Both the position numbers and the translations under genes were made by a program. Source: Oxalobacteraceae bacterium (lineage in GTDB: Bacteria > Pseudomonadota > Gammaproteobacteria > Burkholderiales > Burkholderiaceae_D). From it: a stretch of DNA of 64,000 nucleotides. Numbering within the stretch: the first letter of the stretch is position 1; each line of letters opens with the position of its first letter. The notes beneath the pieces were generated by a model. That model made no database searches and was not told where the DNA came from. It was given only the letters and a program-made list of their open reading frames with translations. The stretch is taken from assembly GCA_021768485.1 (NCBI GenBank), contig JAIZVZ010000002.1, positions 1 through 64,000 of the forward strand, written 5' to 3'. This document shows positions 10,699-20,743 of this stretch, piece by piece.

Positions 10699-11908
10699 GA
10701 GCGAGGATTTTTTCGACTTGCGGCGCGCGCAAGCGATGAATGTCGGGCATGCCCGAACCGAGCAGCGGTTGCAGATAAGCGCGGAAAGCCGCGGTGACAT
10801 CGTTGCCGCCGGCGGCGATAAAGGCATCTTCCATCACGCGCGTCTTGCCGGCCACCGCCTCCAGTGGCTGCAAATGGTAGTCGACCGAATACAGGCCGTT
10901 GCGGCGGATCGCCACCGAGCCGTCGCGCTTGCTCCACATCGCATACTGCACGGCTTTTTCGCCGACTTCGCGCGCCTCGCGCTGGTCGACATCAGAGACG
11001 CAGCCGAGGAAGGAGCGCTGCAGATAGCCGAAGGTATCGCCGCGCACGCGCTTGATGTTGAGCCTGGCCTTGATTTCGTCGCACAGCAAGTCGGCCAGCG
11101 CGCCGGTGCCCGATAATTGCACGTTGCCGTGGGCATCATGCTCGATATCTTTTTTCAGCAGGCTGGCGATCGGCGTTCCCGAGGCATCGTGGATGCCTTC
11201 GGAAACTGCGATCACGCAGCGGCCGTAGCGCTCGTAAGTCGTTTTGACATCCATCAGGAAGTTTTCCAGGACAAAAGTCCGCTCGGGAAGGTAGACGAGG
11301 TGCGGGCCGTCGTCGGGGAATTTTTGCGCCATCTTGGCCGCCGCCGTCAAAAAGCCGGCGTGGCGCCCCATGACGACGCCGACATAGACGCCAGTCAGGG
11401 CCGCGTTGTCGAGATTGGCACCGGCAAACGCCTGTGCCACAAAGCGCGCCGCCGAGGGGAAGCCGGGCGTGTGGTCGTTGCCGACGAGGTCGTTGTCGAC
11501 TGTTTTCGGGATATGGATGGCGCGCAGCGGATAGCCGGCTTTCTGCGCTTCGAGGCTGACGATGCGCACCGTGTCGGACGAGTCATTGCCGCCGATATAG
11601 AAAAAATGCTCGATCCGGTGGGCCCGCAAGACCTTGAAAATTTCGGCGCAGTATTTTTCATCGGGTTTGTCGCGCGTCGAGCCCAGTGCCGAGGACGGCG
11701 TGGCCGCTACCAGTTCGAGGTTGTGGGTGTTCTCTTGCGAAAGATCAAGGAAATCTTCATCGAGTATGCCGCGCACGCCGTGGCGCGCACCGTAGACGCG
11801 CTCGATCTGGTGAAAACGGCGCGCTTCGAGCGCTACGCCGACCAGCGACTGGTTGATGACGGCGGTCGGTCCGCCGCCTTGGGCCACGAGAATTTTTCCG
11901 GATGCCAT
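10688..11908 (-). CDS. pfp: 6-phosphofructokinase, pyrophosphate-dependent type
   Basis: 406 residues. It phosphorylates fructose 6-phosphate at C1. Family marks are AQGGGPTAVINQSL, the GGNDSSDTVRI loop, PKTVDNDL and MGRHAGFLTAA. In ATP enzymes the two key positions are Gly (GGDGS and PGTIDND); here they are Asp (GGND) and Lys (PKTVDND), the pair that blocks the ATP site and binds pyrophosphate in PPi-dependent PFKs. Length (about 404) also fits that class. PPi use is thus a strong inference and would make the step reversible. It sits alone, convergent with the DTW gene. Confidence 0.87.
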   Translation of the reverse strand: MASGKILVAQGGGPTAVINQSLVGVALEARRFHQIERVYGARHGVRGILDEDFLDLSQENTHNLELVAATPSSALGSTRDKPDEKYCAEIFKVLRAHRIEHFFYIGGNDSSDTVRIVSLEAQKAGYPLRAIHIPKTVDNDLVGNDHTPGFPSAARFVAQAFAGANLDNAALTGVYVGVVMGRHAGFLTAAAKMAQKFPDDGPHLVYLPERTFVLENFLMDVKTTYERYGRCVIAVSEGIHDASGTPIASLLKKDIEHDAHGNVQLSGTGALADLLCDEIKARLNIKRVRGDTFGYLQRSFLGCVSDVDQREAREVGEKAVQYAMWSKRDGSVAIRRNGLYSVDYHLQPLEAVAGKTRVMEDAFIAAGGNDVTAAFRAYLQPLLGSGMPDIHRLRAPQVEKILALKG

Positions 11909-12249
11909 AGAGGTATTTTCCTTTTGAATGCTGGCCAGAATTTGTTGCCGCCGGCCATAGGTCTACCATTGTAACCCTCCCGCCATGTCGTGCAGCAGAC
12001 TCGTCTTGATCGGGCGCAAAGCGGCCAACAAGTCTTTCCGGCTCGCTGGCGCTGGCCGCGGACGGGCATTGCCGGCATGCCGAATATAAAGCGGAAGAAA
12101 TAAGGACAGGAAAAGAGCGGAAGAAGAGGCCGGGGGAAATACGGCTGAGGAAATACGAAAGAGCAAATGCATGGGATGAAAGCCGCGCGGGGCGGCTTTC
12201 ATCAGGTTTCAGTGGCGGTGGCGACATGCGCCATATCGACATCGCGATC
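11909..12249. other. Intergenic region between pfp and the csbD operon
   Basis: A 341-base gap. It must hold the pfp promoter (minus strand). The only strong structure is a 12-base perfect inverted repeat at 12175-12203 (listed separately). No plausible gene is seen in it. Confidence 0.6.
12175..12203 (-). terminator. Hairpin after the PRC-csbD operon
   Basis: GATGAAAGCCGC pairs perfectly with GCGGCTTTCATC around a 5-base loop. It lies 47 bases past the csbD stop on the minus strand. No long U-run follows, so it may be a weak terminator or an mRNA 3'-end stabiliser. Confidence 0.5.
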
Positions 12250-12435
12250 TTATATGCGATCGATGCCTTTCTTGACGGCTTGCTTGGCATCGCCGACCAG
12301 TTTTTCAGTCTTGCCGGCCACTTGCTTCGCGTCGCCCCTGGCTTCTTGCTGCTTATTGCCAGTTAACTGTCCGACTTTCTCTTCGATTTTTCCGGCGACG
12401 TCCTTGACCGTACCTTTGATTTGTTCCTTGTTCAT
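12250..12435 (-). CDS. CsbD-family stress protein
   Basis: 61 residues, short and highly charged: MNKEQIKGTVKDVAGKIEEK followed by KVGQLTGNKQQEARGDAKQ, a textbook CsbD sequence. The family is induced in general stress responses in many bacteria; molecular function is unknown. The ATG at 12435 has a good ribosome site (GAGGAG). It follows the PRC-barrel gene by 11 bases and is cotranscribed with it. A longer frame upstream merely overlaps that gene. Confidence 0.92.
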   Translation of the reverse strand: MNKEQIKGTVKDVAGKIEEKVGQLTGNKQQEARGDAKQVAGKTEKLVGDAKQAVKKGIDRI

Positions 12436-12446
12436 GCTGTACTCCT

Positions 12447-12857
12447 CTAGTGGGTGGTTGGCGCGCTGCCGTAATACGACTGCACTTGCGAAATCCAGCT
12501 GCTGTCGGCCATGTCGGGCCAGTCGTCGGGATCGAAGCCGGGGGCGTTTTCGATGCGGGACTTGTCGATGTCGAGCGTGATGCGTTTGTTGACGGTATCG
12601 AGTTGCAAGACGTTCCACGGGACGGCAAACAGTTTTTCGCCGAGCGTCAGGATGCCGCCGAACGAAAGCACGGCATAGGCGATGGTGCCGTTGCGCATGT
12701 CGAGCATGATTTCCTTGATGTCGCCGAGGTGCTCATCCTGGAGATTGTAGACATCGTCGCCGATCAGCGTGTCGGCGCCCATCAGTTCCGGTCCCGGGCC
12801 TTTCTTGCCCGCATGGCTTTTATACATGCCATATGTATCGCGATCTTCGTATGTCAT
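12447..12857 (-). CDS. PRC-barrel domain protein
   Basis: 136 residues. The PRC-barrel core spans about 25-95: LIGDDVYNLQDEHLGDIKEI, MLDMRNGTIAYAVLSFGG, KLFAVPWNVLQLD. PRC barrels occur in ribosome maturation factors, photosynthetic reaction centres and many small stress proteins; here the small cytosolic form beside csbD suggests a general stress role. The C-terminal tail contains DPDDWPDMADSSWISQVQSY, common in proteobacterial members. The ATG is preceded by AAGGAGTAA. Confidence 0.85.
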   Translation of the reverse strand: MTYEDRDTYGMYKSHAGKKGPGPELMGADTLIGDDVYNLQDEHLGDIKEIMLDMRNGTIAYAVLSFGGILTLGEKLFAVPWNVLQLDTVNKRITLDIDKSRIENAPGFDPDDWPDMADSSWISQVQSYYGSAPTTH

Positions 12858-13000
12858 GGTGATTACTCCTTACATAATCAAAACGGAGCGATCATGATGA
12901 CGATATCGATGTCGGCGATCTGTGCGCGGACCAACATAGGCATGTCGGCCGGTTAAGAAAACATGGGGTGCAGGGGAGGGCGTGCGGCGGTGAGATCCGG

Positions 13001-13402
13001 TCAGGAAATTGATTGATAAAATTGCAGACCGTTGCCGTCCGGATCGCGCACATGGAATTCGCGCGTGCCCCAAGGCGTATCGCCAGGCGAGGTCCACGGG
13101 TCGTCGCTGGCGCCGCGATGGTCGTTGACAATTTTTGCCTCACGGAATTCGGCGTACAGATCGTCGACATCCTTGACGGCGAAGCGGTAAGTGGGGCGCG
13201 CATCGTCGCCCTCTACCGACAAGACGACGTCTTTCCATTGCAGATGCAGTTCGACGGCATCGCGCGTGAGAGCGGCATATTCAGGGCGCGAGATGTCATC
13301 TTGAAAGGTTACATCGAATCCCATGCAGCGATAAAACGCGATCGATTGTGCTACGTTGCCAGACATTAAAACCGGGTGAACTGCTTCAAGCATTGTCAAC
13401 AT
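13001..13402 (-). CDS. VOC-superfamily (glyoxalase/bleomycin resistance-like) protein
   Basis: 133 residues with the two beta-alpha-beta-beta-beta repeats of the vicinal oxygen chelate fold: HPVLMSGNVAQSIAFYRCMG at the N-terminus and REFHVRDPDGNGLQFYQ at the end. The pattern resembles small bleomycin-resistance-like proteins; a true resistance or lyase role cannot be told from sequence. The gene is single, with 143 unremarkable bases on each side. Confidence 0.8.
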   Translation of the reverse strand: MLTMLEAVHPVLMSGNVAQSIAFYRCMGFDVTFQDDISRPEYAALTRDAVELHLQWKDVVLSVEGDDARPTYRFAVKDVDDLYAEFREAKIVNDHRGASDDPWTSPGDTPWGTREFHVRDPDGNGLQFYQSIS

Positions 13403-13545
13403 GGAATACCTCCGTCATCAAGACTATCGTCCAGAAATAGCACGACTATTTTCGCACAGGCTTGGACCGCCGTATCAACAATGAAATTCAAAATTTACAT
13501 CTGTCGTGTTCTTGTTTTTTAATCAATTGCCTGCCGCCCGCCTGT

Positions 13546-14238
13546 TCAGCCGACGGCGATGCCCGATTCCTTGAGCAAGCCCATGATGCCATGCCAAAAA
13601 ATTTCGATGCCGATACACAGCAGAATAAATGCCGATAAGCGCAGCAAGACCAGGGTGCCGAGCCGGCCGAGCGCATTGACCAGCCGGTGGGCATTGCGGT
13701 AGCACAGGTAAATTACCAGTGCCGTCAGTAAAGAGCCGAGCGCGGCGCTGCCCATCGAGCGCATCCAGTCGAGCAGGCGGGTCGGCGCATTGGCGCCCAG
13801 CGCGATCGAGGCGGCAATCGTGCCGGGGCCGACCGTCAAAGGGAAGGTGACCGGATAAAAGCTGCGCATTTTGTATTCTTCATCGCTCCAGTCGGCATCG
13901 GCATTGACCGTGACCTTGCTGGCGACCTGGGTCTGGATTTCATCGGTGCCCTTATTGCCGAGCAAGCCCCAACCGGCCGCCGCCACGATGATGCCGCCGG
14001 CCACGCGCACGATGGGCAGCGAAATGCCGAAAAAATTGAGAACGTGGGAACCGATGAAGATGGCCGCGATCAGCAAAAACCAGCAATTGATGGCGACCTG
14101 GCGCGCAATCCGTGCCTGTGCCTTATTGCTGATATTGCCGAGCAGGCTGGCGTAGATTGGTGCCGTTGCCAACGGGTTCAGGATCGGCAGCAGCGTCACA
14201 GGGATCAGGATGACGGCTTGCAAAAACAAAAGCAGCAT
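13546..14238 (-). CDS. MarC-family integral membrane protein
   Basis: 230 residues with six predicted membrane helices. Family signatures are LPILNPLATAPIYASL near the N-terminus, RVAGGIIVAAAGWGLL, and the FPLTVGPGTIAASIALGA motif around residues 130-147. MarC (UPF0056) proteins are inner-membrane proteins of unknown function; the old link with multiple antibiotic resistance is not supported. The ATG at 14238 begins at the first membrane helix; an upstream TTG at 14277 is possible. Confidence 0.85.
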   Translation of the reverse strand: MLLLFLQAVILIPVTLLPILNPLATAPIYASLLGNISNKAQARIARQVAINCWFLLIAAIFIGSHVLNFFGISLPIVRVAGGIIVAAAGWGLLGNKGTDEIQTQVASKVTVNADADWSDEEYKMRSFYPVTFPLTVGPGTIAASIALGANAPTRLLDWMRSMGSAALGSLLTALVIYLCYRNAHRLVNALGRLGTLVLLRLSAFILLCIGIEIFWHGIMGLLKESGIAVG

Positions 14239-14421
14239 GGAAAACTTTCGCGAAAAATAGTTTTTATAGTTTGGCAAAGTATACGGTATGTGGGCCTGCT
14301 TTCAATGCAATCGGTATGAGAAATACGCTTGCAAATGTAAATCCGGCTTTTTGAGGGGTTTGCGACACAAAAAAGCGATTTTTGCCGCACAGCTGCTCTT
14401 GTGGGACGGACAAAGACTGGC

Positions 14422-14453
14422 AAAAAAAAAAGCCCCGCACAAACAGGCGGGGC
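14422..14453 (-). terminator. Intrinsic terminator on the minus strand
   Basis: GCCCCGC pairs with GCGGGGC around an 8-base loop and, read on the minus strand, is followed by ten consecutive T. It lies 50 bases beyond the stop of the orphan gene at 14504-15064 and isolates it from marC. Confidence 0.88.
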
Positions 14454-14503
14454 CGGTCGGCCGTGGCGCCGGCTTGCCGCCGCCGCGCCGGGCGCTTCGT
14501 TTT

Positions 14504-15064
14504 TTAAGGGAAGTGGCGTTTGAGTATCTCGCCAAAGGCATCGGCGGCGCTGATGCCGCCTTGCATCAGGCTGGTGATTTCATTTGAATATTCACTGATT
14601 TCGGCCGGCAGCAAGTGCCGGTTTTCCTTGAAATAAGCGTATTTCTCGGCATTGATATCGTCCTGTTTTTGCGAGGCGACGGTGCCGGTGCGGGCGCTGC
14701 TGCCGCTGCTGCTGGCCCGGGTCCTGCTGCCGGAGACCGAACGGCCGACGCCGGGCAGGCGACCGCCGGCGGCGACGATCTCGATTTGTTCCAGCGAAAA
14801 CGTCGCCGATACCTTGGCGCCGGTGAATTCGCCTTCCTGCGGGTGGTGCAGGTGATGGTTGCCGTCGAAGGCCATCGTTCTTTCGGATGGGTTGATGACC
14901 TGGTAATACGGCCGCGCGCCGGCGGCGCCCAGGGCGAAGCGGACCCGCTCGCCGTAGGACGACATTTGCTTCATTACTTCTTTCAGATACTCTGGCGCCA
15001 GGGTATCGATCTTGCCGTTCCAGCGCTTACTTTTTGTAGTCGTGTTCAAAATGCGAAGTTCCAA
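14504..15064 (-). CDS. Hypothetical protein, unrecognised
   Basis: 186 residues, no family recognised. It begins MELRILNTTTKSKRWNGKID, contains YYQVINPSERTMAFDGNHHL, and has a low-complexity Ser/Arg/Gly linker around 100-125, followed by a Lys/Glu-rich helical end (EKYAYFKENRHLLPAEISEY). There is no signal peptide or membrane helix. The clear minus-strand terminator downstream shows the unit is transcribed on its own. The reading frame has normal codon usage for the window, so it is likely real, but its function is unknown. Confidence 0.65.
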   Translation of the reverse strand: MELRILNTTTKSKRWNGKIDTLAPEYLKEVMKQMSSYGERVRFALGAAGARPYYQVINPSERTMAFDGNHHLHHPQEGEFTGAKVSATFSLEQIEIVAAGGRLPGVGRSVSGSRTRASSSGSSARTGTVASQKQDDINAEKYAYFKENRHLLPAEISEYSNEITSLMQGGISAADAFGEILKRHFP

Positions 15065-15083
15065 TGGTGATAGGTGATAAAAA

Positions 15084-15140
15084 TTGGTAAAACTATTTTT
15101 AGTAAAAATGTTTGGTAAAACTGTTTTTTAGTAAAACTGC
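15084..15140. repeat. Imperfect 28-bp tandem duplication
   Basis: Two adjacent copies of a unit starting TTGGTAAAACT and ending AGTAAAAATG or AGTAAAACTGC, in the short AT-rich gap between the orphan gene and smr. Confidence 0.75.
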
Positions 15141-15185
15141 TTGCCAAAACGGCTGACCGGCGCCAGCCGGGCCGCCGTCGGCCGA

Positions 15186-15827
15186 TCAGGTCGAGCCGCG
15201 CAGCAGTACCAGCAGGGCGCCGGCACCGCCATCGGCGGCGGTGGCCACCACAAAGGCCAGCACATCGTCTTTTTGCACCAGCCAGCTGTGCACCATGCCT
15301 TTCAAGACGGGTTCCTTGTTGACCGAACCGTGGCCTTTGCCATGGATGATGCGCACGCAGCGCAGGCCGCGTTTGCCGGCCCGGCGCAGAAATTCGGACA
15401 GGTTTTCGCGTGCCGCATCGCGCCGCATGCCGTGCAAATCGAGCTGGTCCTGGATCACCCAGTGCCCTTTGCGCAATTTACGCACGACGTCGGCCCCGAT
15501 TCCCGGCCGGCTATAGCTAAGTCCGGTATCGGTGTCGAGCAGCGAACTGGCGTCGAACTGGTCCGACAGCGATTCCATCAGCGCCGCCTGTTCGTCTGCC
15601 AGGTGCTGGCGGGCGATTGGCGCCACGCTCGGCGACGACGGCGCCCGCTTGTTTTGATCGGGCAGCGGGGCGACCTCGCCGATCGAGGCGCGGAACAGGT
15701 TGGCCTCGATCTGCGCCTGCTGGGCCAGGCGCCGGCGTTCCGCTTCCTGTTGCTGGCGGCGTTTGTCGTCGGCCGCCAGCGTCTCGCGCAGCGACTTCAG
15801 GTCGGCGAAATTTTTAAAGGAAGACAT
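15186..15827 (-). CDS. Smr-domain protein
   Basis: 213 residues. The C-terminal Smr domain (about 125-205) carries the LDLHGMRRDAARENL motif and the IIHGKGHGS motif. In MutS2 and stand-alone Smr proteins such domains have DNA or RNA nicking activity. The N-terminal half is a charged helix (DDKRRQQQEAERRRLAQQAQ), typical of proteobacterial stand-alone Smr proteins. It lies 75 bases downstream of trxB on the same strand, likely one operon. Confidence 0.88.
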   Translation of the reverse strand: MSSFKNFADLKSLRETLAADDKRRQQQEAERRRLAQQAQIEANLFRASIGEVAPLPDQNKRAPSSPSVAPIARQHLADEQAALMESLSDQFDASSLLDTDTGLSYSRPGIGADVVRKLRKGHWVIQDQLDLHGMRRDAARENLSEFLRRAGKRGLRCVRIIHGKGHGSVNKEPVLKGMVHSWLVQKDDVLAFVVATAADGGAGALLVLLRGST

Positions 15828-15902
15828 GCTCTATTGTGCTCTGTTTCGGTCGGCAATGGCACGCGCCGCCTCGCAGCCGAGGCGGCGCGCTGCTGGGCTG
15901 GC

Positions 15903-16968
<1,066 letters not shown>

Positions 16969-17383
16969 ATGGCGGCAGATGCCGGAAAACGTTTCAATAA
17001 AAGCGAAGCGGTAAGGCATCGCGCTAAGTAGTTGATCCTTAAAAAGCCAGGATAAAAGTCAAATACTTATCTAAAAAACCACTAATTTATTTTCCGGTAT
17101 GCGTGAAGCGGCTCTGTATGGTGCATTTCGTGCGCATTTCCATACTGATATGATGCCGAAGCGTACAATGACAAGATCGCGCGCGGCTTGCCATTTGTTC
17201 AGCCGTCTGCATGCCGCCCGTCTGCGCCTGCTGCCTGTCTGCGCTTCTTGTCCGCCGGCTCTTCGTCTGCGGTCAAATATCGGGATTATTGTGTGCGTGA
17301 CGCCGTGTTGCTGACGAAAATTAGTTAAGATTATAAATGGAACCGCCGAAGTCGGCGAGACTTGCTGCTTATCAGCCGATTTG

Positions 17384-17419
17384 TCTGCTTATTTGTATGC
17401 TTATTTGTCTGCTTATCTG
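17384..17419. repeat. Tandem repeat, three units of 12 bp
   Basis: Three units of the form TCTGCTTATTTG about 75 bases upstream of ftsK. A partial, more degenerate unit precedes them. Confidence 0.75.
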
Positions 17420-17491
17420 TCAGCCGATTGCAGGCCTGGAATACCGTCTTGTCGATGAAAAAATGAACCTTATTGTTAATTTGTACCGCTT

Positions 17492-19840
17492 ATGATCAAA
17501 ACCAGTCCGGCCTACACCCGCAATACGACCGAGGCGCCAGCGCTGCCGAACCGCATGCTGCGTCTGCTTTCCGAAGCGCGCTGGCTGGTGCTGGCAACCG
17601 GCACCGTGTATTTTATTTTGATCATGCTTAGCTATTCGCTCGACGATCCGGGCTGGTCGCATGAAATCGTGGTGCCGCGCGTGCACAACCTGGGCGGGCG
17701 CGCCGGGGCGTTTGTGGCCGACATGCTGTCTTTCGTGTTCGGTTGGTCGACCTGGTGGTTCGGCATCGGCCTGATCCTGTTTACGGTGCGCGGCTACCGC
17801 CGGCTGGCGAGCAAATATCTGTTGCAAAGTCCGCTTGAGCGCGAACCGGAGCCGCGCTTTGAGGTGGTGGCGCGCGTCATCGGCTTTTTCTTGCTGATGC
17901 TGGGCAGCGTCAGCCTCGAAGCGCTGCGCATGTACACGCTGGCCGGACGCCATGTGCATATCGCCGGCGGCGTGCTCGGCTACGAAATCGGCAAATTTAC
18001 CAATAGCGCGTTCGGCTTTACCGGCGCCACCCTGTTTTTTCTGCTGCTGTTCGGCCTCGGCTTCAGCCTGTTTTTCTATGTTTCCTGGCTTTCCGTGGCC
18101 GAGCGCATCGGGGCCCTGATCGATCTCGTCATCGATGGCTTTTCGAATCTGTACCAGACATACCAGGATCGCAAACTCGGCGAAGTGGCAGCGGTCAAGC
18201 GCGAAGAGCTGGTGGTGCACGAGCGCGCCAAGCATATCGAAAAACATGTCGAAAGCGCGCCGATCAAGATCGCGCCGCAAGTGGTGACGGTGGTGCGCTC
18301 GGAGCGCGTCGAAAAGGAAAAGCAGGCGGCGCTGTTTTCCGACATGCTCGACTCCAAATTGCCGCCGCTGTCTTTGCTCGACGAAGCGCCGCCGACGGTG
18401 GAGACGGTGTCGATCGAAACGCTCGAATTTACCAGCCGCCTGATCGAGAAAAAGCTGTCCGATTTTGGCGTCGACGCCAAAGTCGTGGCCGCCTATCCGG
18501 GACCGGTGATCACGCGCTATGAAATCGAACCGGCTACCGGCGTCAAGGGCAGCCAGATCGTCGGCCTGGCACGCGACCTGGCGCGCTCGCTGTCGCTGAC
18601 CTCGATCCGCGTCGTGGAAACGATTCCCGGCAAAAATTACATGGGTCTGGAATTGCCCAATCCCAAGCGCCAGATCGTGCGCCTGACCGAAATTCTCAGT
18701 TCCAAGGTCTATAACGACGGGCAGTCGAGCCTGACGGTTGCTCTCGGCAAGGATATCGCCGGCAATCCGGTGGTGGCCGACCTGGCGCGCATGCCGCATC
18801 TGCTGGTCGCCGGCACGACCGGCTCCGGCAAATCGGTGGGCATCAATGCCACCATCCTGTCGCTGCTGTACAAGTCGGACCCGCACGATGTGCGCCTGAT
18901 CCTGATCGATCCGAAAATGCTCGAAATGTCGGTCTACGAAGGCATTCCGCACTTGCTGGCGCCGGTCGTGACCGATATGCGCCAAGCCGGCAATGCCCTG
19001 AACTGGGCGGTCGGCGAGATGGAGCGGCGCTATAAATTGATGTCCAAGCTTGGCGTGCGTAATCTGGCCGGTTACAACAGCAAGATTCTGGACGCCAAAA
19101 AACGCGAAGAATTGATTCCGAATCCGTTCAGCCTGACGCCGGACCAGCCGGAACCGCTCGAAGTCTTGCCGACCATCGTCATCATCATCGACGAGCTGGC
19201 CGACTTGATGATGGTGGTCGGCAAAAAAGTCGAGGAATTGATCGCCCGTATCGCGCAAAAGGCGCGCGCCGCCGGCCTGCACTTGATTCTGGCGACGCAG
19301 CGGCCTTCTGTCGACGTGATTACGGGCTTGATCAAGGCCAATATTCCGACCCGGATCGCATTCCAGGTCTCGTCCAAGATCGATTCGCGCACCATTCTCG
19401 ACCAGATGGGCGCCGAGACCTTGCTCGGCATGGGCGATATGTTGTTCATGCCGCCGGGCACCGGCCTGCCGGTGCGCGTGCATGGCGCTTTCGTCTCCGA
19501 TGAAGAAGTGCACCGCGTCGTCAAGCATTTGAAGTCGCAGGGCGAGGCCAACTATATCGAAGGTATCCTGGAAGGCGGCACGCTGGAAGGCGACGGCGAT
19601 CCGGGCGGCTTGATGGAAGGCGGCGCCGGTGGCGGCGAAGCCGATGCGCTGTATGATCAGGCGGTGGCGATCGTGCTGAAAAACCGGCGCGCCTCGATCT
19701 CGCTGGTGCAGCGGCATTTGCGCATCGGCTACAATCGCGCCGCGCGCCTGCTCGAACAGATGGAAAACAGCGGGGTCGTCTCGGCCATGCAATCGAACGG
19801 CAACCGCGACATCCTGGTGCCGTCGGGGCAGGCCGAATGA
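17492..19840 (+). CDS. ftsK: DNA translocase FtsK
   Basis: 782 residues. FtsK couples septum formation with chromosome dimer resolution by pumping DNA at the division site. N-terminal membrane domain with four helices (about 25-200), a short linker, then the RecA-like motor: Walker [17 protein letters not shown] near residue 440 and Walker [15 protein letters not shown] near 560. The C-terminal gamma domain (about 715-782) contains [20 protein letters not shown] and [14 protein letters not shown], which reads KOPS sites. The linker is much shorter than in E. coli, as is normal in this group. It is followed by lolA and rarA. Confidence 0.96.
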   Translation: MIKTSPAYTRNTTEAPALPNRMLRLLSEARWLVLATGTVYFILIMLSYSLDDPGWSHEIVVPRVHNLGGRAGAFVADMLSFVFGWSTWWFGIGLILFTVRGYRRLASKYLLQSPLEREPEPRFEVVARVIGFFLLMLGSVSLEALRMYTLAGRHVHIAGGVLGYEIGKFTNSAFGFTGATLFFLLLFGLGFSLFFYVSWLSVAERIGALIDLVIDGFSNLYQTYQDRKLGEVAAVKREELVVHERAKHIEKHVESAPIKIAPQVVTVVRSERVEKEKQAALFSDMLDSKLPPLSLLDEAPPTVETVSIETLEFTSRLIEKKLSDFGVDAKVVAAYPGPVITRYEIEPATGVKGSQIVGLARDLARSLSLTSIRVVETIPGKNYMGLELPNPKRQIVRLTEILSSKVYNDGQSSLTVALGKDIAGNPVVADLARMPHLLVAGTTGSGKSVGINATILSLLYKSDPHDVRLILIDPKMLEMSVYEGIPHLLAPVVTDMRQAGNALNWAVGEMERRYKLMSKLGVRNLAGYNSKILDAKKREELIPNPFSLTPDQPEPLEVLPTIVIIIDELADLMMVVGKKVEELIARIAQKARAAGLHLILATQRPSVDVITGLIKANIPTRIAFQVSSKIDSRTILDQMGAETLLGMGDMLFMPPGTGLPVRVHGAFVSDEEVHRVVKHLKSQGEANYIEGILEGGTLEGDGDPGGLMEGGAGGGEADALYDQAVAIVLKNRRASISLVQRHLRIGYNRAARLLEQMENSGVVSAMQSNGNRDILVPSGQAE

Positions 19841-19984
19841 CGAAGTGACGAAGGAATTGACAGCATAATTTGATGACAGAATGTGGCACATGAATGTGCC
19901 AATCGGCTTGCAAATAGCATTGCAACTGCGCCGCCTCTGAGTCGGTATCTTTGAGGGGCATGAATAAAATTGTATAAGGTAACC

Positions 19985-20623
19985 ATGATTTCGAATAAAA
20001 AAGTACTCGGCGCCGCGCTGGCTGCCGCGGTGTTCGCTTTTGCGCCATTGGCGCAGGCCGGCGCGCTCGAACAGTTCAAGGCCTTTGTGGCCGGCACTAA
20101 ATCGGCGCGCGGTGAATTCGACCAGCGCATCGTCAAGGTCGCCAAGGGCGCGGTCGTGATGTCCAAGCCGTCTTCAGGCACTTTCATCTTTGCCCGTCCC
20201 GGCAAATTCATCTGGCAATATCAAAAGCCTTACCAGCAATTGCTGCAAGCCGATGGCGACAAGCTGTATGTGTACGACAAGGATTTGAACCAGGTCACGA
20301 TCCGCAAGCTTGGCGACGCGCTGGGGCAATCGCCGGCGGCGATTCTGTTCGGCAGCAACGACCTCGAAAAGAATTTCACCTTGAAAGAGGGCGGCCTGCG
20401 CGATGGCCTCGAATGGCTGCAGGCGACGCCGCGCGCGCGCGACAGCAGTTTTCAGCAAATCGGCATCGGCTTGCGCAACGGCACGCCGGAAGCGATGGAA
20501 TTGCGCGACGCCTTTGGCCAGATATCGGTGTTGACCTTCAAGAAGTTTGAGAAAAATCCGGTGCTGGCTGCAGATCAATTTAAATTTGTCACGCCCAAGG
20601 GCGCCGACGTCTTCAATAATTGA
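19985..20623 (+). CDS. lolA: Outer-membrane lipoprotein carrier protein
   Basis: 212 residues with a signal peptide ([20 protein letters not shown], cleavage near QAGA). LolA carries lipoproteins from the LolCDE complex through the periplasm to LolB. Family marks: [18 protein letters not shown], the [19 protein letters not shown] strand, and [19 protein letters not shown]. The ATG at 19985 follows AAGGTAACC; the start 15 bases upstream lacks a ribosome site. It lies between ftsK and rarA, a conserved order in betaproteobacteria. Confidence 0.94.
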   Translation: MISNKKVLGAALAAAVFAFAPLAQAGALEQFKAFVAGTKSARGEFDQRIVKVAKGAVVMSKPSSGTFIFARPGKFIWQYQKPYQQLLQADGDKLYVYDKDLNQVTIRKLGDALGQSPAAILFGSNDLEKNFTLKEGGLRDGLEWLQATPRARDSSFQQIGIGLRNGTPEAMELRDAFGQISVLTFKKFEKNPVLAADQFKFVTPKGADVFNN

Positions 20624-20743
20624 GTTTTTTTGCCGGCGCTCCCGGCTTGATGTCGGGCGCTGCGTTCGCTATTTACCATTTACCGTCGCCGGTCGCGCCG
20701 CAGTGCGCACTGGCGGCGGTTCCTGTTTCAATGGAGGCACACC

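Noticed and set aside
12894-12956. Tiny plus-strand frame upstream of the PRC-barrel gene
   Set aside because: About 20 codons, no ribosome site, overlaps the promoter region of the PRC-barrel gene.
13001-13402. Bleomycin-resistance determinant
   Set aside because: VOC fold is shared by many enzymes; there is no drug-resistance context.
17099-17314. 71-codon frame between trxB and ftsK
   Set aside because: Cys/Arg-rich, no ribosome site, no membrane or signal pattern.
17420-19891. 823-codon open frame on the minus strand
   Set aside because: Antisense to ftsK over its whole length; residues are His/Arg/Gln/Asp-rich low-complexity as expected of a shadow frame.
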